Shown here one piece after another: positions 52,008-60,372 of a DNA stretch of 64,000 nucleotides (position 1 is the stretch's first letter; every line of letters begins with the position of its first letter). The position numbers were made by a program, and so were the translations under genes. The DNA is from Allobosea lathyri. Its GTDB lineage: Bacteria > Pseudomonadota > Alphaproteobacteria > Rhizobiales > Beijerinckiaceae. The notes under the pieces are model-generated. The model made no database searches. It saw only the letters and a list, made by a program, of their open reading frames with translations, and was not told the DNA's origin. Location: positions 1 through 64,000 of the forward strand of contig NZ_FNUY01000014.1 in assembly GCF_900108245.1 (NCBI RefSeq), written 5' to 3'.

Positions 52008-53017
52008 GATTCCCGCACGCAAGAACGGATGGATTGAGCGACTTCGAGCTTTTTCGAGGCGACCTTCACGACGGCCGAGAACTGCTGGCCCATCGCCTCC
52101 CAGTCGTCCTCACTGAGATCGTTGGACTTCAGCTTCCCAAAGAGGCATCCGCAGAAGGAAGAGGAATCGTATTTGACGGAACAGAGCTGCCGAGCCTGGG
52201 CGGTTGCCTTCTCGATCTTCCGCTTCCTGAGCGTTACGGCCGGGTCCTCGATGCCGTGCTGATTGCGAAAGGCAGGGCTCATCAGCGTGGCGAAGACAAC
52301 CTGGTCGGCTTGTTTTGGGTTGGTGCCGGTCTTCGCTTGCATCAGCCGTTCGATCACGCCGACGAAGGTGACGTATTCAGTCGTGCGACAGCCGAGCCGC
52401 GAGGCGATGGTCACACCGTCAGCCTCGCCTTCCGCCACCCTGGGCGCATCCGCAGTGAGGGACTTCGCGAAGGCATTGATATCCCCGCTCTTATGCATCT
52501 GCGCGAGGTTCATCAGAAACTGCATGCCCTTTTGCATGCCGACCTCTGCCACATCCCGACCTGGCCCGAGCCCCGGTTCGACATATCCCATGGCGTTGAG
52601 GCTCGCCGAATCCGTGTGCGGCCCGCATACCCCAGCCATGCCGGCATAGACCGAGAATATGTACCGCCGCACATCCCGGAAGTCCGGCAGGCTCCCCGCA
52701 TTGTTCGCCAGCAGCGCGGCAACGACACCGGGCAAATTGAGACCGCTCAGCACCGGAGATTGCTCGGGCGCTGCGACCTGAGGCAAAGCCTCTATCGTGG
52801 CCGGCTTCTGCACCACGGCGGGCGCCTCTGGCTGAGACGCGGTCGCCGGCTGAGATGAAGACGGCAATGGCGGCAAGGGGGCTGCCTTCAGCACGCTGGT
52901 GCTGGGGCTCGATGGCGCCGGTGGAAGCGGAAGGGACACCTGGGCGCCTGCCCATGTCGAGACGGAAACGAGTATAGCCACGCTGGTAGCCAGAACTATC
53001 TTCATGGCGGGTCTCAT
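52004..53017 (-). CDS. Secreted hypothetical protein with Pro-rich linker and Cys-rich C-terminus
   Basis: A 337-residue protein with a signal peptide (MKIVLATSVAILVSVSTWAGAQ), a Pro/Ser/Ala-rich linker (about 25-85) and a helical domain (about 100-337). The domain has several Cys (YAGMAGVCGPHT, RLGCRTTEY) and a C-terminal SSSFCGCLFGKLKSNDLSEDDW block. I do not recognise the family. It overlaps both neighbours by ATGA, so it is translated as part of a three-gene operon with a Sel1-like protein and a peptidoglycan-binding protein. Confidence 0.68.
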   Translation of the reverse strand: MRPAMKIVLATSVAILVSVSTWAGAQVSLPLPPAPSSPSTSVLKAAPLPPLPSSSQPATASQPEAPAVVQKPATIEALPQVAAPEQSPVLSGLNLPGVVAALLANNAGSLPDFRDVRRYIFSVYAGMAGVCGPHTDSASLNAMGYVEPGLGPGRDVAEVGMQKGMQFLMNLAQMHKSGDINAFAKSLTADAPRVAEGEADGVTIASRLGCRTTEYVTFVGVIERLMQAKTGTNPKQADQVVFATLMSPAFRNQHGIEDPAVTLRKRKIEKATAQARQLCSVKYDSSSFCGCLFGKLKSNDLSEDDWEAMGQQFSAVVKVASKKLEVAQSIRSCVRES

Positions 53018-53862
53018 GTTTCCTTGAATTCTGCCAGAAAGCTGTCGATCGAGGAGAATACGTGTTTGGCAATGACGCCATCGCATCCATGCCGCTTCAG
53101 AAAAAGACGTGCATCGTGCTCGCCGACAGCCGAAAAAATGCCCACCGAGGTTTGTGCGTCGGTTTCGCCGGACCACCCTCCGCCATACCGAAACGTGTAG
53201 AGTGCAACGATGCGCGTGGGTGCGATCACTTCGTCGCATTCACCGACCAGTTTCTGAACGAGCGAAAAGACATAAGCGCGGGTCAGCCATTTTCGATTTG
53301 ATTCTCTGGCAATCGTCGCGATTGCCGAAAAATCCCGGCTGTAGAGCTGCGCCATGATCCCGATAGCGTACATGTCCGGCAGAAAATTGAGCTGGCTGAC
53401 GAGTTCGGCTGCTCGCTCAAACCCGCCATCGCGTGCTTTGCCATAGGCTTCGCGAGCCTTCTCATAGTCAATTGGCTGGCCATGCCCGAACTGGAGCGCG
53501 TCGCCAAGATAAGCCCAGCCAGCCGCGTGACCGGCTTGCGCAGATTTCCGAAACTCGGTCGCTGCTTCAGTTTTCTTGCCTGCCGCTAGCAAAGCACGGC
53601 CAAGCTGGAAGGAGAAGCGCGGATCCTTGCTATCTTCCTTGATGGCCTGCTCGCACGCACGGACCGCCAAGCGCGGCACAATCCGGTCATCCGACACCCC
53701 TTCAGCCATGCGCTTGGGGTCGGAGGGATGAGCGGCCAGGATGTCGCATTCCTTGACGAGATCGAGAAGGTCGGCGTCCTCAGCTTTGACCTCGGCACCT
53801 AGCCCAAACACAATGGCCAACGCCATGCACGCATGAGTCGCATGGCGCAAATGAAACGACAT
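53014..53862 (-). CDS. Secreted Sel1/TPR-like repeat protein
   Basis: A 282-residue protein with a signal peptide (HACMALAIVFGLGAEVKA). The middle holds Sel1/TPR-like helical repeats: DPRFSFQLGRALLAAGKKTEAATEFRKSAQAGHAAGWAYLGDAL and GQPIDYEKAREAYGKARDGGFERAA. The C-terminal 110 residues are not repeat-like. Such repeats mediate protein contacts in the periplasm. It is the first gene of the leftward three-gene operon and diverges from the toxin-like gene, with 78 bases between the two starts. Confidence 0.75.
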   Translation of the reverse strand: MSFHLRHATHACMALAIVFGLGAEVKAEDADLLDLVKECDILAAHPSDPKRMAEGVSDDRIVPRLAVRACEQAIKEDSKDPRFSFQLGRALLAAGKKTEAATEFRKSAQAGHAAGWAYLGDALQFGHGQPIDYEKAREAYGKARDGGFERAAELVSQLNFLPDMYAIGIMAQLYSRDFSAIATIARESNRKWLTRAYVFSLVQKLVGECDEVIAPTRIVALYTFRYGGGWSGETDAQTSVGIFSAVGEHDARLFLKRHGCDGVIAKHVFSSIDSFLAEFKET

Positions 53863-53940
53863 CCGGCAAGACCCTTTCCCCAGCGTTTATTGCCTGTCAG
53901 ATTAGAAGTAACTGGTGGTGCGATACAAGAGGGGGTTGCA

Positions 53941-55263
53941 ATGACAAGGGCATGGCGGCGCGTTGTTTCTGCTCTTTGTATCGCGCTGATGACCGTGCAG
54001 CAGGCAACAGCCTTCGCGAGCCCGCACGGCGCAGCAGCTCGCGCCGTGGTGAGCCACGCCGGCGACGCAGATATTCACCTGACGCAAGGGCGCGGCAACA
54101 GCTATACGCCACCGCCAGCCTATCGAGCGCCTTCCTACAGCCCCCCGGCCTATAGAGCGCCCACACCGGCTCCGGCCTTCCGGCAGCCAACAGTACCAAC
54201 TTATCGCCCCGCCCAGCCGGTTCAGCGCCCGGCGACAACGCAACCGCGCATTGCTCCCGTTGCGCCGTCCGGTCCGTCTCCCTATGCGCGCCCGTTCGTC
54301 CCGCCGCTTCGTGCCGGAAATCCCGTCGCGGGACCAAATTCCCGTTTCGGAATCGGAGCTGTACAGGTCGGCGCTCGCTCAACGGGAGGCTACATCTCTC
54401 GCTTCGGGGCGTCCTCAGCGCTGACCGCGCCCGCGTTAGCGATACGGCGGAATGCAAATGTCACGAATGTGGTGGCATCAAGGATCGCCTCTGTTGGCAT
54501 CGCAGGGCGCACGACGTCCGCCTTCAACCGAGCAGCAAGCGCAAGCCCGACAGCGGCGTCATCTCAGGCAGCGCGCCGCATCGCTGCGATTGGCGCAGGC
54601 GCTGCGGCGGTCGCGCTCGTTGCCCGCGCGCCAACGAAAGCCGCGAACGACAACAGCTACTCTTCCAATGGCGGTGGGGGCTCAAAGCCCCCACCCAACG
54701 CCAAATCGCCGCCGAGGGCGCAACCCGAGTACCTGGTTCTGGCAACCGGCAACCGCACACTGGTCGGTCAGTTTCTGGGGAGCGGGAATCCTCGCGGTAA
54801 TTTGGGCGGTGGAACTGTGGGGTTGCGGCAAAGACAAGAATTTCTGAGCCAAACTGCAGTTCATAAAAGCATGAAGCTCCTTCAGGAGCGCATCGCTGGC
54901 ATGAAACATTTAGTAGCGAATGATAAGGAGCATACAGCCTCTAAGACATCCCAATCTGACGATTGGCATTTACTAAGTGGAATGCTTCGAACCGCGGCGG
55001 CAGGCAAGGGCGACCACACCGTGGGTTTTGCCAAACGAGAGCAGGCGAAGGCGGCTGGAGAAGCATGGGTAGGGCCTAACGCCAAGACTGCCAGCGACGG
55101 GCGCACATTGGTGAGCGAAGATGGATTGCGGCAATTTCGCCCTCCGTCCGGAAAGCCGCGCGCTGGCTTGCTTGCCCCTACTAGAATTCAGGCTAATTTG
55201 CAAAGTCGATCGCGAATAAACGATAGTTGGACCAACAATGCCCACATAGACATCGCTGATTGA
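53941..55263 (+). CDS. Secreted Pro-rich protein with polymorphic-toxin-like C-terminus
   Basis: A 440-residue protein with a signal peptide (RRVVSALCIALMTVQQATAFA). A Pro/Tyr-rich region follows (about 50-125; PPPAYRAPSYSPPAYRAPTP), then an Ala-rich middle with a hydrophobic stretch near 220-235. The C-terminal 110 residues change character and composition: GKGDHTVGFAKREQAKAAGE, WVGPNAKTASDGRTLVSEDG, LRQFRPPSGKPRAG, then QANLQSRSRINDSWTNNAHI. This pattern resembles the ends of filamentous-haemagglutinin and other polymorphic toxins as I remember them. The DNA of this part is AT-richer than the N-terminal part, suggesting a swapped-in module. GAGGGGG lies before the ATG at 53941. No obvious immunity gene follows directly. 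Confidence 0.65.
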   Translation: MTRAWRRVVSALCIALMTVQQATAFASPHGAAARAVVSHAGDADIHLTQGRGNSYTPPPAYRAPSYSPPAYRAPTPAPAFRQPTVPTYRPAQPVQRPATTQPRIAPVAPSGPSPYARPFVPPLRAGNPVAGPNSRFGIGAVQVGARSTGGYISRFGASSALTAPALAIRRNANVTNVVASRIASVGIAGRTTSAFNRAASASPTAASSQAARRIAAIGAGAAAVALVARAPTKAANDNSYSSNGGGGSKPPPNAKSPPRAQPEYLVLATGNRTLVGQFLGSGNPRGNLGGGTVGLRQRQEFLSQTAVHKSMKLLQERIAGMKHLVANDKEHTASKTSQSDDWHLLSGMLRTAAAGKGDHTVGFAKREQAKAAGEAWVGPNAKTASDGRTLVSEDGLRQFRPPSGKPRAGLLAPTRIQANLQSRSRINDSWTNNAHIDIAD

Positions 55264-55528
55264 AATGAAGCATGAAGTAAGATACATAAATTACCCTGAT
55301 ATTCGTCTAGATAATTTCTACAAATACAACAATTATTCTATTTACATATATATGTATGTCTGGGCGTAAGCGTAATTCGCCGACCGAAGCGACAAGGTCT
55401 GGTGGGATCGGCTAGGTTCTGTCCGGGGCGAACCCGAGCTGTTCCGCCGAAATGTTGACATTCGAAATGTCCAGCTTGCAAGTTCGGGGGTGCCCTTAAC
55501 GCTAAGGCCGTGAGCCTGACTGGCCGGC
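55264..55528. other. AT-rich gap after the toxin-like gene
   Basis: No gene is recognised. The first 100 bases are very AT-rich and include a 14-base perfect palindrome, TACATAT-ATATGTA, at 55343-55356. No immunity-size frame was found between the toxin-like gene and the OmdA-domain gene on either strand. Confidence 0.4.
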
Positions 55529-55864
55529 GTGACATTGGTTGGAGGTTTTGTGGGGAACGCTTTTCCGAATGGCACAGTCCATGAGGCACGTGAGGACTTT
55601 CAAGCAGCCGTGCGTTCAGATCCAAAGGTCTTTGCGCTTTGGGAGAACCTGACGCCGCTTGGTCGAAACGAGTTCATCTGCTGGGTCGATGACGCGAAGC
55701 AGCCAGCGACGCGTCAACGCCGGATCGAGCGAACTTGTGAGGAAATTTTGGAAGGAAAAAAGCGGCCATGCTGTTGGGCGGGTTGTATTCACCGTGCCGA
55801 CAAAGCGCCAAGCCGGTGGCAGCAGGCCGTCCTGATTGATAAGAAGGGGAAGAGCGGCCCATAA
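55529..55864 (+). CDS. YdeI/OmpD-associated (OmdA domain) protein, short
   Basis: A 111-residue protein with a GTG start. Residues about 20-85 match the OmdA domain: HEAREDFQAAVRSDPKVFALWENLTPLGRNEFICWVDDAKQPATRQRRIERTCEEIL, followed by the typical KKRPCCWAGCIHR end. The family is annotated as bacteriocin-protection YdeI/OmpD-associated, but its molecular function is not established. The usual proteins carry an extra N-terminal domain, so this may be a 5'-truncated copy. It is tempting to link it to the toxin-like gene upstream, but the family is widespread and the link is weak. Confidence 0.65.
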   Translation: MTLVGGFVGNAFPNGTVHEAREDFQAAVRSDPKVFALWENLTPLGRNEFICWVDDAKQPATRQRRIERTCEEILEGKKRPCCWAGCIHRADKAPSRWQQAVLIDKKGKSGP

Positions 55865-56232
55865 GCCGGTCAACAAGCGGACACTCGATTGCGTCGTTGC
55901 CGGGCGAAAGCGGCCGGGTCGCATTTCACCAGGACCGGTCGTTCCCAAAGCAGTGCAAGACCTCGAGCGAGGGCGGGCCCGGCGCCTAAAGCCATTATCG
56001 CCAAGGTCTGCTTCCAGGGAAACGCCAACGGCAGCTGCTGGCGCAATGACCACAACAAGAAAGGGGGCGCTGCCGCCTGGAGGCATCAAAACTATCCGTT
56101 CTTGGTCAATCACATCGGTCGTATCTGTGATCTCTGTGATACCGGAGCCCGATAAAAGCCATGATGCGACAGCGACGGCGTTCCGATCAGTATTGATCGA
56201 CACCCGCGCAATCAGCGGTAAGGTCGGCGGGC
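55865..56232. other. Intergenic region before the antiporter
   Basis: No supported gene in 368 bases. On the minus strand a stretch near 56050-55880 reads like a degraded hydrophobic segment (LAIMALGAGPALARGLALLW), but it is short and flanked by nothing recognisable. AAGG lies nine bases before the antiporter ATG. Confidence 0.35.
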
Positions 56233-57777
56233 ATGATCTTCTTTGAATCGATCCTCGCCATCATGTTCGGGGCCGTGATCCTCGCTGCAGCAGCGCGGCG
56301 GGCGGGAATCCCCTATCCCGTGGTGCTCGCCATCGGCGGGACGGCCCTTGCCTTCATCCCCCATGCGCCGCGCATAGCGCTCGATCCGGAGCTGGTGCTG
56401 GCCCTGTTTGTCGCGCCGATCCTGCTTGATGCGGCCTTCGACAGCTCCCCGCGCGATCTACGCCGGAACTGGCTGCCGGTGGGTAGCCTGGTCTTCGTCG
56501 CGGTCGGCGTCACGACGGTCGTCGTCGCCATCGTGGCGCGGTGGTTCGTGCCTGACCTGCCCTGGGCTGCCGCGATCGCGCTTGGTGCGATCGTCGCGCC
56601 GCCCGACGCTGTCGCGGCTACGGCGATCCTGAGAAAGGTGCGGCCACCGCATCGTATCGTCGTGATCCTCGAGGGTGAGAGCCTGCTGAACGACGCGACC
56701 GCGCTGCTGATCTACCGCCTCGCGCTGGGAGCGGTCGCGGCCGGCAGTTTCAGCGTGACGAGTGCGCTGCCAGCCTTTGCGCTCGTCACGTTCGGCAGTC
56801 TCGTCCTCGGCGCTCTCCTCGGCCTGGTTGCAGTGCGGCTGCTCGCGCTGTTCCGGGACCCGCCGAGCGCCATCATCCTGCAATTCATCTCGACCTTCGG
56901 TGTCTGGATCCTGGCTGAGCGGCTGCATCTATCGGGGATCATCACCATCGTCGTCTATGGCATCACCCTTGCCAGGACGGCGCCGGAACGGACCAGCGCG
57001 CGGTTGCGCATCCCATCCTATGCGGTCTGGGAAACCACCGTCTTCGTGCTCCAGGTGCTGGCCTTCGTGCTCGTCGGCCTGCAATTGCGGCCCATCCTCG
57101 ACAGCCTCGATGCGGCGCAGCGCGTCCAATATACCTGGATCGCGCTCGCGGTCCTCGCAACCGTCATTCTGGTGCGGCTGACCTGGGTGATGACCTACAG
57201 GGCGCTGGCCGCCCTGCGCCCCGGCGGCGCCGCCAACGCGAGCGAAAAAGCGGCATCGCTGCAGACCGCAAAGGGCAGCGTGATCGTCGCCTGGAGCGGG
57301 ATGCGCGGCATCGTCACACTCGCCGCCGCCTACGCCCTTCCCGCCGACTTTCCCTACCGGGACATGATCCTCGTCTGTGCCTTCACGGTCGTGGTCGGCA
57401 CACTCCTGATCCAAGGGCTGACTTTGGCGCCGCTGCTGCGCTATCTCGCCATCAGCGACGACCGCCCGGTCGACCGCGAGTTCGCCATCGCGCGCAAGGC
57501 CGCGCTGGAGGCCGCGATCGGATCCCTCGAAGGCGCGCTGCCGCCGGCAGCTGTGGCGATCCGGCAAGAGTATCGCGACATGCTGGAGCAGACCGGGCGC
57601 AACGCGCGGCTCGACACCGACCATAACGCCCTGCGGCGGACGGCCATCGCGGCGGCGCGCCGCACCGCCTTCGATCTGAGGCAGCGCGGAATCGTCGGCG
57701 ATGACGCTTTCCACCGGCTCGAGGAGGAACTCGACTGGCTGGAACTGGGGGCCGCGCCACGGGAGGGGACGGCATGA
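56233..57777 (+). CDS. Na+/H+ antiporter, CPA1/NhaP family
   Basis: A 514-residue cation:proton antiporter with about 12 membrane helices in the first 400 residues. Family motifs are VAPILLDAAFDSSPRDLRRNW, GAIVAPPDAVAATAILRKV (ion-site PPD), VVILEGESLLNDATALLIYRLAL and VAWSGMRGIVTLAAAYALP. The last 90 residues are a soluble cytoplasmic tail rich in charged helices. It exchanges Na+ or K+ for protons for pH and salt homeostasis. It overlaps the FAD oxidase gene (ATGA). Confidence 0.92.
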   Translation: MIFFESILAIMFGAVILAAAARRAGIPYPVVLAIGGTALAFIPHAPRIALDPELVLALFVAPILLDAAFDSSPRDLRRNWLPVGSLVFVAVGVTTVVVAIVARWFVPDLPWAAAIALGAIVAPPDAVAATAILRKVRPPHRIVVILEGESLLNDATALLIYRLALGAVAAGSFSVTSALPAFALVTFGSLVLGALLGLVAVRLLALFRDPPSAIILQFISTFGVWILAERLHLSGIITIVVYGITLARTAPERTSARLRIPSYAVWETTVFVLQVLAFVLVGLQLRPILDSLDAAQRVQYTWIALAVLATVILVRLTWVMTYRALAALRPGGAANASEKAASLQTAKGSVIVAWSGMRGIVTLAAAYALPADFPYRDMILVCAFTVVVGTLLIQGLTLAPLLRYLAISDDRPVDREFAIARKAALEAAIGSLEGALPPAAVAIRQEYRDMLEQTGRNARLDTDHNALRRTAIAAARRTAFDLRQRGIVGDDAFHRLEEELDWLELGAAPREGTA

Positions 57778-59027
57778 AGACGCTCGACGTCGCCATCGTA
57801 GGAGCCGGCGCGGCCGGGGTTGCGGCGGGCCGGCTCCTCGCGGCGTCCGGGCTCGACGTGCTGCTGATCGAGGCGACCGACAGGATCGGCGGCCGGGCTC
57901 ATACCGCCGTCAGTGACGGCCTGCACTTCGATCTCGGCTGCGGCTGGCTGCATTCGGCGGACCGGAACCCCTGGGCTTCGCTGGCGCCGGAGCTCGGCTT
58001 CCATGTCGATCGCACTACGCCGCCATGGCGCAGCCAGTTTCGCGATCTCGGATTTCCCGCCGCCGAGCAGCGCGCGGCCAGTGCAGCCTTCGGGCGTTTC
58101 GAGCAGCGCCTGCGTGAGACGCCTCTCGCCAGCGACCGCGCCTCGGACCTGCTGGAGCCTGGTGACCGCTGGACACCCTATCTCGAAGCCCTCAGCGGCT
58201 ACATCAACGGCACCGAACTGGAGCATCTCTCGGTTCGCGACTATCTCGCCTATGCCGATGCGGAGACCGGCGTGAACTGGCGCGTCGTCGAGGGCTACGG
58301 CACGCTCGTGGCCGCCGCGGCCAGGGGCGTCCCGGTCACGCTCGACACGCCGGTCTCGACGATCGACGCATCGCGCCGGGCACTGCGGCTGACCACACCG
58401 AGGGGCACGCTCGATGCCACGAGCGTCATCGTTACGATCCCGACGGATGTCCTTGCATCCGGCGCGCTGCGTCTGCCCCCACGGGCCGTGGATCACATCG
58501 ATGCCGCCACGCGGCTTCCGCTTGGTCTGGCGGACAAGATCATCTTCAGGCTCGCGGATTGCGAGGGATTCGAGCCCGATACCCAGGTGCTTGGTAATCC
58601 GCATTCGGTGCGAACTGCGAGCTATCATCTACGGCCTTTCGGCCGTCCACTGATCGAAGGCTTCGTGGGGGGCGCGGCCGCGCGCGAATTTGAAGCCGAC
58701 GGCGACGCAATGGCCGCCTTCGCGCTTGATGAGCTGGCCGGGCTTTTCGGCTCGGGGATCAGGAACCGGCTGACGCCGATCGCCCAATCGCGCTGGGGCC
58801 GCCTGCCTTTCTCGCAGGGCTCTTACAGCCATGCCCTTCCAGGCCATGCCGACGCCCGCGCGGTCCTCGCCAGCGATATCGACGGGCGGATCTACTTCGC
58901 CGGCGAGGCCTGCTCGGCGCTCGATTTCTCGACCGCGCACGGAGCCTATCAGACCGGGCTTTCCTCCGCACAGGGCATTCTGCAAAATCGCGGCATCGCT
59001 TTCGCTGGCGCAAAGTTCAAATCTTGA
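57774..59027 (+). CDS. FAD-dependent amine oxidase family protein
   Basis: A 417-residue flavoprotein. The dinucleotide-binding motif is at the N-terminus (VAIVGAGAAGVAAGRLLAASGLDVLLIEATDRIGGRAHT), followed by the substrate domain and the C-terminal FAD motif RIYFAGEACSALDFSTAHGAYQTGL. It has the layout of monoamine/polyamine oxidases. The substrate is unknown; coupling to the antiporter gene is an operon fact but gives no clear functional hint. It is cytoplasmic, as no signal peptide is present. Confidence 0.87.
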   Translation: MKTLDVAIVGAGAAGVAAGRLLAASGLDVLLIEATDRIGGRAHTAVSDGLHFDLGCGWLHSADRNPWASLAPELGFHVDRTTPPWRSQFRDLGFPAAEQRAASAAFGRFEQRLRETPLASDRASDLLEPGDRWTPYLEALSGYINGTELEHLSVRDYLAYADAETGVNWRVVEGYGTLVAAAARGVPVTLDTPVSTIDASRRALRLTTPRGTLDATSVIVTIPTDVLASGALRLPPRAVDHIDAATRLPLGLADKIIFRLADCEGFEPDTQVLGNPHSVRTASYHLRPFGRPLIEGFVGGAAAREFEADGDAMAAFALDELAGLFGSGIRNRLTPIAQSRWGRLPFSQGSYSHALPGHADARAVLASDIDGRIYFAGEACSALDFSTAHGAYQTGLSSAQGILQNRGIAFAGAKFKS

Positions 59028-59057
59028 TTTGACCTCACGTGAGACAGAGCGGCTCAG

Positions 59058-59290
59058 CGTGAGCAAGGACTGTGCGGTTTCGAGTTCGTCAATGAGTGCA
59101 TTCTCGGTGATCTCCAGCAGGATACGCGAAAAGGGAAATCGGGTTCGTTGAACAACCGCCTCGATTTGGGACGGAAGTGCGACGTCCCGAAATTGAAGCG
59201 GTGAAATATTGAAGGCGAGCTGGAATGTGCACCCCACTGAAGCGCCAGATTCAGCCAAGTGAACCTCCAAGACGAACGAGGGGCGTGGCG
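59058..59290 (-). pseudogene. EAL-domain (c-di-GMP phosphodiesterase) remnant
   Basis: About 75 codons on the minus strand match the middle of an EAL domain: LAFNISPLQFRDVALPSQIE, then RTRFPFSRILLEITENALID and ELETAQSLLT. The conserved EITE motif is present, but the N-terminal ExLxR and the downstream DDFG metal site are absent. It is therefore a fragment left between the amine oxidase gene and the AraC regulator. It cannot be a working enzyme. Confidence 0.75.
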
Positions 59291-59342
59291 AATTCGCGTG
59301 ATCGGTGCTAACGAAAGAGATTATCCGGTTTGACCGAGTTTG

Positions 59343-60245
59343 ATGCAGCTGAATCCGCTTCTTCACGCTGAACTCGTTACAGGGCGAAGGCAATCGGCTC
59401 TGATCGACCTTTGGTCGACAACAGGCTTCGCCGCGGCTGTCAGCGACGTCACGGGCCCGCATGTCTACGAGTTCGGGGCACTTCCGGTTCCGACGGTCGC
59501 GATCACGCTCTATGACGTTCGCCGGCATGTACTGATCGAAAACGGCAGGGTCCGGCGGGACGCTCCCGTTCACGCGGGGCGTTTCCGTATCGGGCAACCC
59601 GGGCGCAGCGTGGTCGTGGATGCCGTACCTGAGGTCGGGTCCGGAAAGCTGCTGCTGCTTTACCTTGGCGAAGCGCTGCTACGGGAGGTGGCCGCGGCGC
59701 GCGGATCGGCGGGCCCGATCGCTCTGATGGACCTTGCATGGGACACCGCAGATCCGCTGCTTGAGATGTCGGCTCAACGGCTGGTCGAGGCCAGCGACAG
59801 CGGGCACCGGCCTAATGCACTGTTGGCTGAGCAGGTCGCCTACACGCTCGCGCTGCACCTGTCGGACCGCTACGCGGCGCCGGGCACACTGAAATCCGAG
59901 CGTCTGCCGAGCCTGGACGAGACGATGCGCGCGCGCGTCGCCGAGTTCGTGCGAGCCGATCCCGGCGCTCCGGTCACTTTGGCGGCGATGGCGCAGGTCG
60001 CGGGCATGAGCCCTTCCAACTTTATCCGAAGCTTCAAGCGCTCGACCGGCCTCACGCCGCATCGCTTCGTGGTGGAGCAACGGGTTCTCGTCGCCCGGCG
60101 GCTGCTCGCGACATCCGACCTGCCGATCGTCGAGATCGCCCTGGCGGTCGGCTTCTCCTCACAATCGCATTTCGGCGTCGCCTTTCGAGCCGTGACCGGC
60201 GAGAGCCCGGCGCGCTATCGCCGCCTGCAACGCGGGTATGGGTAA
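59343..60245 (+). CDS. AraC-family transcriptional regulator
   Basis: A 300-residue regulator. The C-terminal 100 residues form the double helix-turn-helix (LAAMAQVAGMSPSNFIRSFKRSTGLTPHRFVVEQRVLVARRLLATSDLPIVEIALAVGFSSQSHFGVAFRAVTGESPARYRR). The N-terminal 190 residues are a cupin-like effector domain with little similarity I can name. It lies 127 bases before an MFS transporter gene and probably controls the catabolic genes that follow. The ATG at 59343 is used; a TTG lies one codon earlier. Confidence 0.88.
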   Translation: MQLNPLLHAELVTGRRQSALIDLWSTTGFAAAVSDVTGPHVYEFGALPVPTVAITLYDVRRHVLIENGRVRRDAPVHAGRFRIGQPGRSVVVDAVPEVGSGKLLLLYLGEALLREVAAARGSAGPIALMDLAWDTADPLLEMSAQRLVEASDSGHRPNALLAEQVAYTLALHLSDRYAAPGTLKSERLPSLDETMRARVAEFVRADPGAPVTLAAMAQVAGMSPSNFIRSFKRSTGLTPHRFVVEQRVLVARRLLATSDLPIVEIALAVGFSSQSHFGVAFRAVTGESPARYRRLQRGYG

Positions 60246-60372
60246 TTTTTCGACAAAACGCCGGATATCAGGGTGCCGCTGGAGAATTTTCCGGCAGACG
60301 TCTTTGGGCGTTTTGGGAGACCTGTCCTCTTGAGCGAATCGCCCATGGAAGGCGATGCGAGGGAGGTTACGA

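Noticed and set aside
55529..55864. OmdA-domain protein as the immunity protein of the toxin-like gene
   Set aside because: OmdA proteins are widespread without toxins, the gene is 265 bases away, and it may itself be truncated; kept only as a possibility in the feature entry.
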